This document shows, piece after piece, positions 38,901-48,600 of a stretch of DNA of 64,000 nt. Numbering within the stretch: the stretch's first letter is position 1; each line of letters begins with the position of its first letter. A program made the translations under genes and the position numbers. The DNA comes from Bacteroidales bacterium (lineage in GTDB: Bacteria > Bacteroidota > Bacteroidia > Bacteroidales > F082): assembly GCA_016290215.1 (NCBI GenBank), contig JAEETH010000005.1:1-64000 (forward strand). Reading direction: 5' to 3'. The notes beneath the pieces were generated by a model that was not told the DNA's origin, did not search any database, and saw only the letters and a program-made list of their open reading frames with translations.

Positions 38901-41900
38901 TAGGCGAGGTGTTTAGAAATAAATCTATTACCTCTTTTGACGAATTGACTTATTTCATCAGCCTGACGTCAATAGGATATTCTGCTTTCCGATATTGTAA
39001 TGGTTTGACTTCAATAGCGATTCCGAATTCCGTGACTTCGATTGAAAACTATGCTTTCGAAAATTGCTATGGCCTGACCTCAATAGCGATTCCGAATTCC
39101 GTGACTTCTATAGGATACGATGCTTTTTCAAGTTGTGCAGGCTTGACCTCGGTAGTGATTCCAAATTCCGTGACTTCGATAGGAGGTTATGCTTTTTCTA
39201 ATTGTACAGGCTTGACCTCGATAGTGATTCCGAATTCTGTGAGTTCAATGGGGGCAAATCCGTTTTATGGATGTTCTGATTTGGAGCAGATTGTAGTGGT
39301 GTCAGGCAATCCGTTCTATGATTCGCGTGACAATTGCAACGCCATCATTAGAACCAATAACAACTCCTTGGTGTCGGGTTGCAAAAACACAGTGATTCCC
39401 AATTCCGTTACCTCAATAGGAGGGGAAGCTTTCGCTTCATGCACAGGCTTGACCTCGATAGCAATTCCGAATTCTGTGACCGCGGTAGGCGATCATGCTT
39501 TCTCTGATTGCAACGGCTTGACCTCATTGACTATTGGCAATTCTGTTACTTCTATAGGCAGTGATGCTTTCCGTTATTGCACAGGGTTGACTTCGATAGA
39601 GATTCCGAATTCTGTGACCGCGATAGGCAATTCAGCTTTTTATAATTGCAATGGTTTGGCTTCTATAATTGTGTTATCGGACAATCCTCCTACCTTAGGA
39701 GGTAATAATGTTTTCTATGGTATAAACAAATCCATTCCCGTGTATGTGCCATGCGCTTCAATGCTAACCTATCAGTATGTCATGGTTTGGAACGAGTTCA
39801 GCAATTATCTTCCTGCAACGACGTGCACATCGGGTGAAATCACCGTCACGTCTAATCCTACAGAAGGCGGTACGGTGACAGGGGCTGGATATTATGATGG
39901 CGGTGCCATCTGCACCCTTACTGCCATGGCCAACCCAGGCTACGCTTTTATCAATTGGACGAAGGATGGCGTGGAGGTCTCCAATTCAGCCACTTATAGT
40001 TTCACCGTATCGGGAGACGCCTCGATTGTGGCCAATTTTGAGCAAGGTGTTGTTGTAATCGGCTCGGGAACTGTGACCAATGAATATCTTCCCAGTTATT
40101 CGTATTACTGCTATACACTCTCCCAACAGATATACACAGCTGATGAGATTGGAGGCGGAGGAAGCATTACTGGCATCGCTTTCTACAATGGAGGGGCTAC
40201 AAAGACGCGAGGCTACGACATTTACATGGTGCATACCGACAAGGCCACCTTTGAAAACAATACCGACTGGATAGCCGTAATTGAAGCAGATAGGGTGTTC
40301 AGTGGTACGGTCACCATGACAGCCAATGCATGGACTATGCTTCAATTTGATACACCGTTCCTATACAATGGTATTTCAAACATTGCCTTGGTTGTGGATG
40401 ACAATACGGGCGGTTATACAAATCCTCCAAATATGGCTTGTCGTGTTTTCGATGCAAACGGTAATCAAGCCATCCGTGTTTATAGTGATAACCCAAACTA
40501 TGACCCATATAATCCTTTAGGATACACAGGCACACTATATGCTGTGAAAAACCAAATCAAGTTACAAATTGAGGAACCGTGCGATATCACTTTTGAATTG
40601 TATGATTCTTCTGGTGATGGGTATACAGGTAATTATTTGGTTGTGAGCTATGGCAATGTTACCGAGCAACTTACGGTTGAAAATGGCTCTTATGCTTCTC
40701 ATACGTTACAAATCCCCGATGGAAGCCATGTGGAACTATCTTGGATTTCTGGTTCGTGGATTGGCGATTGCACTTTCAAGATAAGCTATTCAAACGGTAA
40801 CGCGCTCTATTATGGACAAAACTTAAGTGGCAGTTTCTCTGATGGGTTCGATGTGGATTGTATTGGGATGCCAGAGATTTTGTTTGACATTACAGCTACG
40901 GCTAACCCGACTGAAGGAGGAACGGTGAGTATTGATGGCGGCTGGGAAGAAATCTTCGATTTCGAAGATGGGATTGTTCCAGTGTCATGGAGCAACAGTA
41001 GCGATTATCCTTGGCAAGTGGTAAGTTCACAATATGACTATAATGGCAATTACCTTTGCAGCGGCAATAGCGGTGTTCACAATTCTAATTCTTCCATCTC
41101 AACTTCGGTGGTCTACCCTGCTGACGGAAACATCGGATTTCATGCAATATGCATGGGAGAAGGTACGTACACCTATTATTGGGATCACTGTGACTTTTAC
41201 ATTGATGGAATTAGACAATTTTATGCTGGCGCTAACATTGTTGGGTGGAACTACTACACTTTCCCTGTTTCAGCTGGTGAGCATACATTCACGTGGTCTT
41301 ACAGTAAAGACAGTAGCGTACATCCCACAGGAGACTTTTTTGGTATTGATAATGTCATCTTTGCTTGCAATAGTTTCAACTATGGCTCTACTTGCTCCCT
41401 TATTGCCACGCCCAACCCAGGCTATACCTTTGATAATTGGACAAAAAACGGTACCGTAGTTTCCACCAACCCCAATTATAGTTTTACGGTTACGGAGGAT
41501 GCGGCTTATGTGGCTAACTTTAGCCTAAAGATCTTCCATTTTATCACGGAAGGCAATTGGAGCATCTCTTCCAACTGGGAAGGAGGTTCATTACCAGAAA
41601 TCTTCAATGAAGTATTCATTGATGCGCCATGTCAACTTGACCAAGATGCAATAGTGGCCAACTTGACCGTTACAGATGGCCAATCACTCACTTTGCAACC
41701 AGGTAAAAAGCTCACTGTAACGAACACCTTGAACAACACGTCAACGACAGGCTTGATTATTGAAGACGGCGCACAACTCGCGCATGCATCAGAGAACGTT
41801 AGCGCATTGGTGAAAAAGAGTATTCCAGGTCATGGCACGAATAAGGGCAAATATTTCCTTATCTCCAATCCCTTGGCTACCATTGTCAATCCTGAGTTGG

Positions 41901-42370
41901 CAAGCATCTATCACATCACCAGAGGCAACTACGACCTTTACGACTGGCTCCCAAGTGCCCCCGATAGCCTTGAATGGAGAAACTACAAGACAAATGATTT
42001 CATGATGTTACCCGAAGGCTATGGTTACCTCTATGCCAACCAAAATGGCATGGAGCTGAACTTCCCAGGCATCCTCAAACCGAGCCATAATCGTTGTGCC
42101 AAATCCGTAAGCTACGATTCCGGCGATACCGAGCATCCTGGTTGGAACCTTATCGGCAACCCCTTCGTATGCAATGCCTATCTTGTCGATGAAGAAGGTA
42201 CGCTCTTGCCATACTACAGGATGAATGCCGCAGGCAATGGCTTTGAGGCTGTTGCTCCCGGTACCCCCATTGCCCCCATGGAAAGTGTCTTCTATGTGGC
42301 CTCGGAAAGCGGAACGGTTTACTTCACGAGAAATGCTCCTGTCCAGGAAGAGGAGCCTTTGGAGAAGTAA
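35909..42370 (+). CDS. Giant secreted BspA-LRR surface protein with three EF-hand/LRR blocks
   Basis: The protein has 2153 residues. Met10 (35936) may be the true start, since MEIRFLQVKRALL aligns with the start of the 12383 protein. The leader ends VGMTKVNAQ. A pre-peptidase-like domain (about 161-321, CMWGPFDDPTTPC) is followed by three blocks of an EF-hand-like loop (DTNDDGELSHAE, DTNGDGELSYAE, DTDGDGELSYAE) plus BspA-type LRRs (328-584, 589-884, 959-1297), with B-repeats between. Then come a YSYYCYTLSQQIYT domain (1385-1551), a DSSGDGYTGNYLVV domain, a B-repeat split by an inserted jelly-roll (40940-41375), and the conserved WNLIGNPFVCNAYLV module. The C-terminus is QEEEPLEK, with no T9SS domain seen. 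Likely an adhesin. Confidence 0.88.
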   Translation: MTIQIIKSNMEIRFLQVKRALLCALLVLLLTVVGMTKVNAQTPYRQYADNGVLLDFHEIDNIDFRVFLLYNLSQDDEFELIANEESGQFSIVANDENDEEESAGFFDDFESFYQNAYVDFGLLSKTDLVDLMPLWKSAILPTDFVSVMMDVSLRNSRSDNNHCVNSQFFSPDEIVQFEAASTPQTANQLEGTTFDDGCIISSYNPSWFHLRISTSGQFILHMEGRAPNNSNTLRDIDFCMWGPFDDPTTPCVSQLTSNKIVDCSYSASYTEDAYLGYPESEHQHNVSHGTVNYHVPQTGEYYILMITNYSQMPCTITFSKKDNFPILFADANVKALCVANWDTNDDGELSHAEAAAVTTLGNVFYNKSFITSFNELQYFAGLTSINEQAFYNCTNLTSITVPNSVNSIGNFAFYFCNRLTSITIPNSLTSIESYAFYYCTGLRTITIPNSVTSIGDNAFQNCSGLGSITIPNSLTSIGSFVFQNCSGLSSIMIPNSVTSIGNNAFQNCNSLTQIELPGSITNIGNSAFSGCSGLTMLISNAATPPSLGNNTFNNVDKTIPVYVPSGTVNAYGAASGWSEFYNIIDIEGAISFADANVKALCVNPETGWDTNGDGELSYAEAAAVTSLGEVFRNKSITSFDELQYFIRLASIGNFAFYNCSGLTSIMIPNTVTSIGNYAFRYCSGLTSITIPNSVTSIGYDAFGYCTGLTSLTIPNSVTSIGNNAFGYCTGLTSVEIPNSVSAIGTNPFSGCSGLEQIAVVSGNPFYDSRDNCNAIISTSSNALVTGCKNTIIPNSVTSIGDYAFASCSDLTSIAIPNSVTSIGYDAFRYCTGLTSIAAFSDTPPTLANNAFYGALITIPVYVPCSEVMTYQAAEGWNSFLNITGMCSGVVSVTINPLGGGTVTGAGYYTGGEICVLTAIPNSGFVFGNWTENERVVSVDSVYAFYAHPTTLVAHFCSNSPISFADANVKALCVDPETGWDTDGDGELSYAEAASVTSLGEVFRNKSITSFDELTYFISLTSIGYSAFRYCNGLTSIAIPNSVTSIENYAFENCYGLTSIAIPNSVTSIGYDAFSSCAGLTSVVIPNSVTSIGGYAFSNCTGLTSIVIPNSVSSMGANPFYGCSDLEQIVVVSGNPFYDSRDNCNAIIRTNNNSLVSGCKNTVIPNSVTSIGGEAFASCTGLTSIAIPNSVTAVGDHAFSDCNGLTSLTIGNSVTSIGSDAFRYCTGLTSIEIPNSVTAIGNSAFYNCNGLASIIVLSDNPPTLGGNNVFYGINKSIPVYVPCASMLTYQYVMVWNEFSNYLPATTCTSGEITVTSNPTEGGTVTGAGYYDGGAICTLTAMANPGYAFINWTKDGVEVSNSATYSFTVSGDASIVANFEQGVVVIGSGTVTNEYLPSYSYYCYTLSQQIYTADEIGGGGSITGIAFYNGGATKTRGYDIYMVHTDKATFENNTDWIAVIEADRVFSGTVTMTANAWTMLQFDTPFLYNGISNIALVVDDNTGGYTNPPNMACRVFDANGNQAIRVYSDNPNYDPYNPLGYTGTLYAVKNQIKLQIEEPCDITFELYDSSGDGYTGNYLVVSYGNVTEQLTVENGSYASHTLQIPDGSHVELSWISGSWIGDCTFKISYSNGNALYYGQNLSGSFSDGFDVDCIGMPEILFDITATANPTEGGTVSIDGGWEEIFDFEDGIVPVSWSNSSDYPWQVVSSQYDYNGNYLCSGNSGVHNSNSSISTSVVYPADGNIGFHAICMGEGTYTYYWDHCDFYIDGIRQFYAGANIVGWNYYTFPVSAGEHTFTWSYSKDSSVHPTGDFFGIDNVIFACNSFNYGSTCSLIATPNPGYTFDNWTKNGTVVSTNPNYSFTVTEDAAYVANFSLKIFHFITEGNWSISSNWEGGSLPEIFNEVFIDAPCQLDQDAIVANLTVTDGQSLTLQPGKKLTVTNTLNNTSTTGLIIEDGAQLAHASENVSALVKKSIPGHGTNKGKYFLISNPLATIVNPELASIYHITRGNYDLYDWLPSAPDSLEWRNYKTNDFMMLPEGYGYLYANQNGMELNFPGILKPSHNRCAKSVSYDSGDTEHPGWNLIGNPFVCNAYLVDEEGTLLPYYRMNAAGNGFEAVAPGTPIAPMESVFYVASESGTVYFTRNAPVQEEEPLEK

Positions 42371-42394
42371 GCCTTTCACATGCTGAAAGCAAAA

Positions 42395-42427
42395 CGGCCG
42401 CTCTCGTTTGAGGGCGGCTGTTTTTTG
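42395..42427 (+). terminator. Fifth copy of the rpsA-type terminator
   Basis: Stem CGGCCGCTCTC / GAGGGCGGCTG (one G-T pair), loop GTTT, then a run of six T. The bases before it (CACATGCTGAAAGC) also resemble those before the rpsA terminator (CACTTGCTGAAAAGC), so the copied unit is larger than the hairpin. Confidence 0.85.
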
Positions 42428-42650
42428 TATTCAAGACGATTGTTTTTTGCGAGAGCTTCAAATTAATGGTTAGGCTTTGGCTGTTTTTCTTATATTTGCC
42501 GCCTATAAATCAACGGAGGTTGTAGCCAATCTCATTGGTTTTTTTGAAAACCATAAAAGATGAAAATTCAAATAATTAAAAGTAATATGGAAATCAAGTT
42601 TTTACAAATGAAAAGGGCGTTGCATACATCCCTGATTGTCCTGATGCTGA
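42421..42650 (+). repeat. Promoter-plus-leader cassette, copy 2
   Basis: Counterpart of 35771-35990. Similarity continues into the signal peptide (MEIKFLQMKRAL) and stops in the mature protein. Confidence 0.75.
42491..42498 (+). promoter_or_regulatory. Candidate promoter -7 element
   Basis: TATATTTG matches TAnnTTTG, 61 bases before the ATG at 42560. The -33 element is unclear, as in the paralogous region at 35843. Confidence 0.55.
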
Positions 42651-45600
42651 GTGTGGTGGGGATGACTAAAACAATAGCTCAACAACCTCAACAAATCAAG
42701 GTATCAGATATCAATTTATCGAACATCAAGACTATTGAGGAACGGGTTTTTATAGTACACTCTATTCTTGAAAAAGGATATTATTGCTATACTAACACCC
42801 GTTTGCCCAACACTATTGATATTTATGTATCTAGTGATGCATCGGATGAATTGTCGGATTTTGGTTTTTTCTATGACCATCTTCTTTATGAACAACTCAA
42901 TGAATTCAGTAGTTTGGACAAAACCATGCGTGGGGAGCTTTTTGTGCAATGGCGTCAAGGTGTTGATAGTGAAGTTTTCAGAACCATATATGAAGATTTT
43001 ACAAGAGGCATTGCTTCAGAAAATGCGACTTGCGAAACCGCTCTGCCTTTCACGGCCAATGGTGCTTTCTCTTTCTCTGCTGGTGTTAACTCTAGTTCAC
43101 CTTGCGGCGATGTCTATAACGCATCATGCTCCGATCCGTATAAGTGCAGTGGCACACCAGGACAATCCTCCAGCTGTCTTAGTACCGCCCCGAATCCAGC
43201 GTTTTATTACATAAGAATTACTTCTCCTGGCGATTTGAACATTTATCTGGAAAGCACGCCTTCAGTTGATATCGACTTCGACTGTTGGGGACCTTTCGAT
43301 GATATCACGACAGCTTGTGGCCAATTGTCATGCAGTAATATTGTGGACTGTAGCTATAGTTCCTCCCATATAGAGAACTGTCATATTAACAATGCCCAAA
43401 CTGGAGAGTATTACATTCTGCTCATTACCAACTATTCCAATAGACCATGTGAAATCTCATTTGAAAACACTGGCACTGGTTCTGGCGGTGATATATTAAT
43501 TACGACCGAGGCTTCCCCTATCGAAGGAGGCACGGTAACAGGAACGGGCTTTTACAGCACAGGGGAAACCTGTACTGTGTCCGCCATAGCCAATTCAGGC
43601 TATATTTTCGTGAACTGGACCGAGAACGGAACACCCGTTTCAACCAATGCTACCTATACATTTAGTGTAACGGGCAATCGTGCCTTGGTGGCAAACTTCC
43701 GACTCAGCTGTTCTGTCACAGCCACTTCCAGCCCGTCAGAAGGAGGCACAGTCGCGGGTAGCGGTGTTTACGCGCAAGGCACATCCTGTACCTTGACAGC
43801 CACACCAAGCTTAGGTTTTTCTTTCGTCAACTGGATGGAAAGCGATACCGTTGTCTCGACGGAGCCTAACATCAGCTTCACGGCCTATTATGACAGGACC
43901 TTTGTGGCGAACTTCGAGATAATCATGCACCATATCAATGTGGAGGCTAGCCATAGTGCTGCAGGTTCAGTTTCGGGCGGTGGTGACTATCAGGAAGGCT
44001 TCTACGCCACGGTTTCGGCCCAGCCCAATGAAGGTTTCGAGTTTTTCCACTGGACGGAGAACGGTGCCAGTGTATCGACCAACCCAAACTATATGTTCGC
44101 CGTTTGGGCACCCCGTAACCTTGTGGCTGATTTTAAGATGCAAATCACCGATACGATGGCTTACACCTGTAACACCTTCAACTGGCACGGTCATACCTAT
44201 TCTTCCAGCGGCGTCTATTACGACACCTTGAGCAGCTATTTGGGCATCGACAGTATTGTCGCCTTGCATTTGACGGTTTATCCCTCGTATCACTACGAGT
44301 ACACCGAGACAGAGTGCGGGAACTATTTTTGGGAAGGTGTCGTTTATTCCGAGAGCGGTGACTATTCAAGGGAGTATCAGTCCGTTTACGGCTGTGATAG
44401 TACCTTTACGCTGCATTTGACCATCCTTCCTGTCCGTTCCTTGGGTAACTTCACCTACATGAGTCCAGCCAATAACTACATTGACCGCTACACCGACATG
44501 GATTTCTATTGGGATGCCATCCCCAATGCTAACTGCTATGACTTTTACTTCTGGCAAGGCGAAGGTGGTAAACCTAATACGCCGATGGCGGCCAACATCA
44601 CCTCTCATTCCTATCAGGTCGGTGGCTTGACACATGGCGCGACTTATCATTGGTGTGTCGTGGCCAAAAATGAATGCGAGGAGAACGAAAGCGCGACAAG
44701 AACATTCACTTGCCAGTTGAATCCTTCGATGACGGTCGTTCCTAACGGTTGGTACGATTTCGGTGAAGTAGAAGTGGGCGAGTCGCTCATCAGGACTATT
44801 TCTGTTTCGGGTACCGCACTCACGGAGGACATCAGCTATACCTATTTGGATAACGCTTGGGGTCATGATGCCGAGTTCTTTACCATCACTCCGTCGAACT
44901 GGAATCCTACGAGCGGTGGTTTGCTGCACGTTACCTTTACCCCAGAAGCCACGCAGTTGTATTACAATGTAGGCATCCGAATCGCCTCGGGTGTTTTTGT
45001 TGACACCTTGTACTTCGCGGGCAGTTTGGCCGACCGCTATGTCTTCACGACGAATGTCGAAGGCGAAATATATTCCTCCAACGATGAGATTACCATTACA
45101 GGCCATGTGGAAGACATATTGGGCAATGCCGTGTCTAATATGGGAGTGAATGTCTATCTCATAGTGATGGGCACTCGTATTACCCTGCCGACTGTGTCTG
45201 ACTCCAATGGTAATTACACAGTGACCTACACGCCGCGTTATTCTGAATCGGGCTATTATCAAGTCGGGTCGTGTGCATACGGGTACAATTCAAACGACAT
45301 TCACGATGCTTTCGACATTCCAGGAATGAGCCCCGTCAGCAGTGATTTCATCATTTGGCAACCCTATCAATACGAAACCTTGACGGGCATGGTTGAAATC
45401 CGCAATCGCAGCCGTATTCCAATCAACAACATCCAGATTAATTCCATTTCGTTGCCCAACGGCTGTTCGGTCAGCTTCACGGGAGTCACTGACTTGGGAC
45501 CTTTGGAAACGGGGCAGCTTTATTACACCGTCACGGGTGCTCAAGTTACATCTGGCAACAGCTATGAGGAAGCACTGTTCCAAGTCGCTGCCGACAATGG

Positions 45601-48600
45601 TCTCACCATGAACATGACTTGCTATTATTATTGTCGTCAGCGTCGTGGCACTCTGGATGTCTATCCGACTTCCATTGCCACTTCTATGAAACGCTATAAC
45701 CAAAAGGTGCTTTCGTTCCAAATTGCAAACAATGGCAATGGCGAGACGGGTCCTATCACCATCAGTCTGCCGAACGTGGAATGGATGTCGCTGATGGGAA
45801 GCGACACTTTGGAATCACTGCCCGTGGGCGACTCATGTGCTTTCTCCATCATTCTTGCACCTGACGAGAACGTGAATTTGGTGCAATACACCGGTTCCAT
45901 TGCAGTGAATAGTGCCAATGGCAATGGTATTTCGATTCCGTATGTCATTGATGCCACTTCCGACTCTACAGGTGTCCTGAGGGTGGATGTGACCGATGAT
46001 AACACTTATAATGGCAATGGTGATCATTTGGCTGGTGCTTTTGTCCAATTGAAGGGTTATTATTCATTGGAGATAGTGTCAGAAGGTGAAACCGACGAAA
46101 ATGGTCTCTTCATTGTGGAGAATGTATCTGAAGGGTATTACTATCTCACTATCCACGCCACAGAACACAAAAATTATGAGGCTGGTATCATCTACATTGA
46201 AGGAGGCAAAACCAACTACCAGAACATTTATCTACAGTATCAGGCCATTTCTTATTCTTGGGTGGTGATACCTACTGAGATTGAGGACGAATATGAGTTT
46301 GAGTTGGTAGCCGATATCAAAACGAACGTGCCGGTGCCGGTGGTCACGGTGGATTGCCCAAGCAGGATTGATACATTGGCATACGGTGATACGATACAGT
46401 TCAATTTGATGGTGACAAACCAAGGTCTTGTTGATGCATACGAAACTCAGTTGACCATGCCTACGGAGTTTCCGGAATATGATTTTATTCCTATGATTGA
46501 CTTCATAGACACGCTCCAAGCGAAGACATCTGTTCTCATCCCATGTATTGTCACAAGGACGCAAAGAAATAGGTTTGACATAGGAAACTATCATTGCAAT
46601 ATAGGTAAGGGCCGCACAGTAAGTGGATATTGGTGTAATAGTAAGAAAGAGTGGGTGGAGTTTTCGTTCACCTTTAGATTTAGGGTGCATTGTGATTATT
46701 CTGGACCTGATAATCCTATAGTTAATTTCCCGCCTCTATTACCTCCAACGCCTACGCCTCCGCCTACTTATTGTCCTGAGTGTATTCCTACACCACCGCC
46801 AAGTGGACCAGAACATTGGCCATGGCCCACTGATCCTACCAATGGATTCGATGATATCGCCACTGTTTCTCAAGATTGTACCCCATGCTGGAAAGTGGCT
46901 GCTTCTAGTGTATTTCATGCTATCGAAGCTTTTACAGGTGTTCCAATTGGCGCGTTTGTTGATTTTGGGGTTTATTGGAATGAAAATACTAGCTATTATA
47001 GGGATATCATTCATAATGTAAAGACAAATCCAACTTCACTACTTACACAAGTAGGACCGGATGCGATGGCTTTGAAAGATTGCATATCAGCTACTGCAAC
47101 TATTCCAAGTCATTTCGCCCCGTCTTATGGTTGGAGATACAATTTGTATAAAGCACGGCTTGCATTTCAAGAACATACTTCCTCACTTAGTAGCGCAGCT
47201 TCTGGATTAGCTTCTATCGTATCAATAATTAGTAGGTTAAGTGAGTGCATTACATTCTCGATAAGAGATGATTCTGAAATGAGCATTGTGATGGATCAAC
47301 TTGAACATAGTGTCAATTATTACCAGTCTGCTCTTAATGAAATGACCAATCTGTTTCATGATGAGGAATGGTTAGAAGAGGAGAATTTTGACAACTTTGT
47401 GAGTAATTTCCAAGCTGTGATTGACACTTCTAATTATATGATATCGTCACAGGCAGCTCAATACCTGAAAGATGTTTGTGAATTAACGAATGTCAATGAT
47501 TCCATCATTCAACGATTTGTTGATCGTTGGAATAGAAGTGTTCAATATTGGAATGAAGATATTTATACTATAGCCGACTTACCTGAGGGCTATAATGATG
47601 ATTTCATTCAATTGGATTCTTTGATGGTTCTTCCGGCTATAGAAGCTAACGGGGCTGCTTCTGCATACGGGTTTGAAAGCCTTTCTGATATGTACAACTC
47701 GGCTTTGGATGATGTGTATTTTGCAGTCCAAGATCACAAGACCGACGTCTGCGCTAAAATCAGTGTCAGCTTCAAACAGACGATGACCATGACGCGCGAG
47801 GCCTTTGAGGGCACCTTGAAGATCTTCAACGGTCATGCCACAGACCCGATGCAGGACATCAATGTGGACATTGTTGTCAAGGATGCTAATGGCGTGGACC
47901 GCACCGACCTGTTCCAAATCAATGTTACTTCGCTGAACGACATCACAGGCGTTGACGGAACGGGTATTTTAGATGCTCAGACGGAAGGCTTCGCCCAGTT
48001 CTTGATGATTCCGACCATCGAGGCTGCACCCGACACTACCAAGATTTACTACTTTGGTGGCTCGTTCTCCTTCCTCGATCCCTTCTCGGGTAGCGTAATG
48101 ACTTACGACCTTTATCCTGTGCAACTTAAGGTGAACCCAGGCCCAAACCTCCATGTGGACTATTTCATCTCACGCCATATCATCAGTGATGACCCGCTGA
48201 CGGATACCATTGAGGCTGCCGAACCGGCCGAGCTGGCCATGATGATTAGCAATGTTGGTGCAGGCAATGCCAACAACGTGTATCTCCAGAGTGCACAGCC
48301 ACAGATTATTGAAAACCAGAACGGCCTGTTGATTAGCTTTGATATTGTAGCAGCGGCCATGAATGGTGTGCCACGTTCTCTTGGATTGATAGACATACCG
48401 TTCGGCACCATTGAGAGCCACTCCGCTGGCATAGCCGAATGGTATTTCACCAGCACTTTGATGGCACGTGTCGTGCATTCCACGCCGCATGTCATACACA
48501 ATGACAGCTATGGTAATCCGAAGTTGAGCTTGGTCACTGAGCTCAACTCTCATGAATTGATTAAGGCGATAAAGGCCTACGGCTCTTTAGAGGATGGTAT

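Noticed and set aside
37080-39700. Regularly spaced direct repeats that could suggest a CRISPR array
   Set aside because: The repeats are in-frame codons for IPNSVTSIG leucine-rich repeats, with variable coding spacers and no cas genes.
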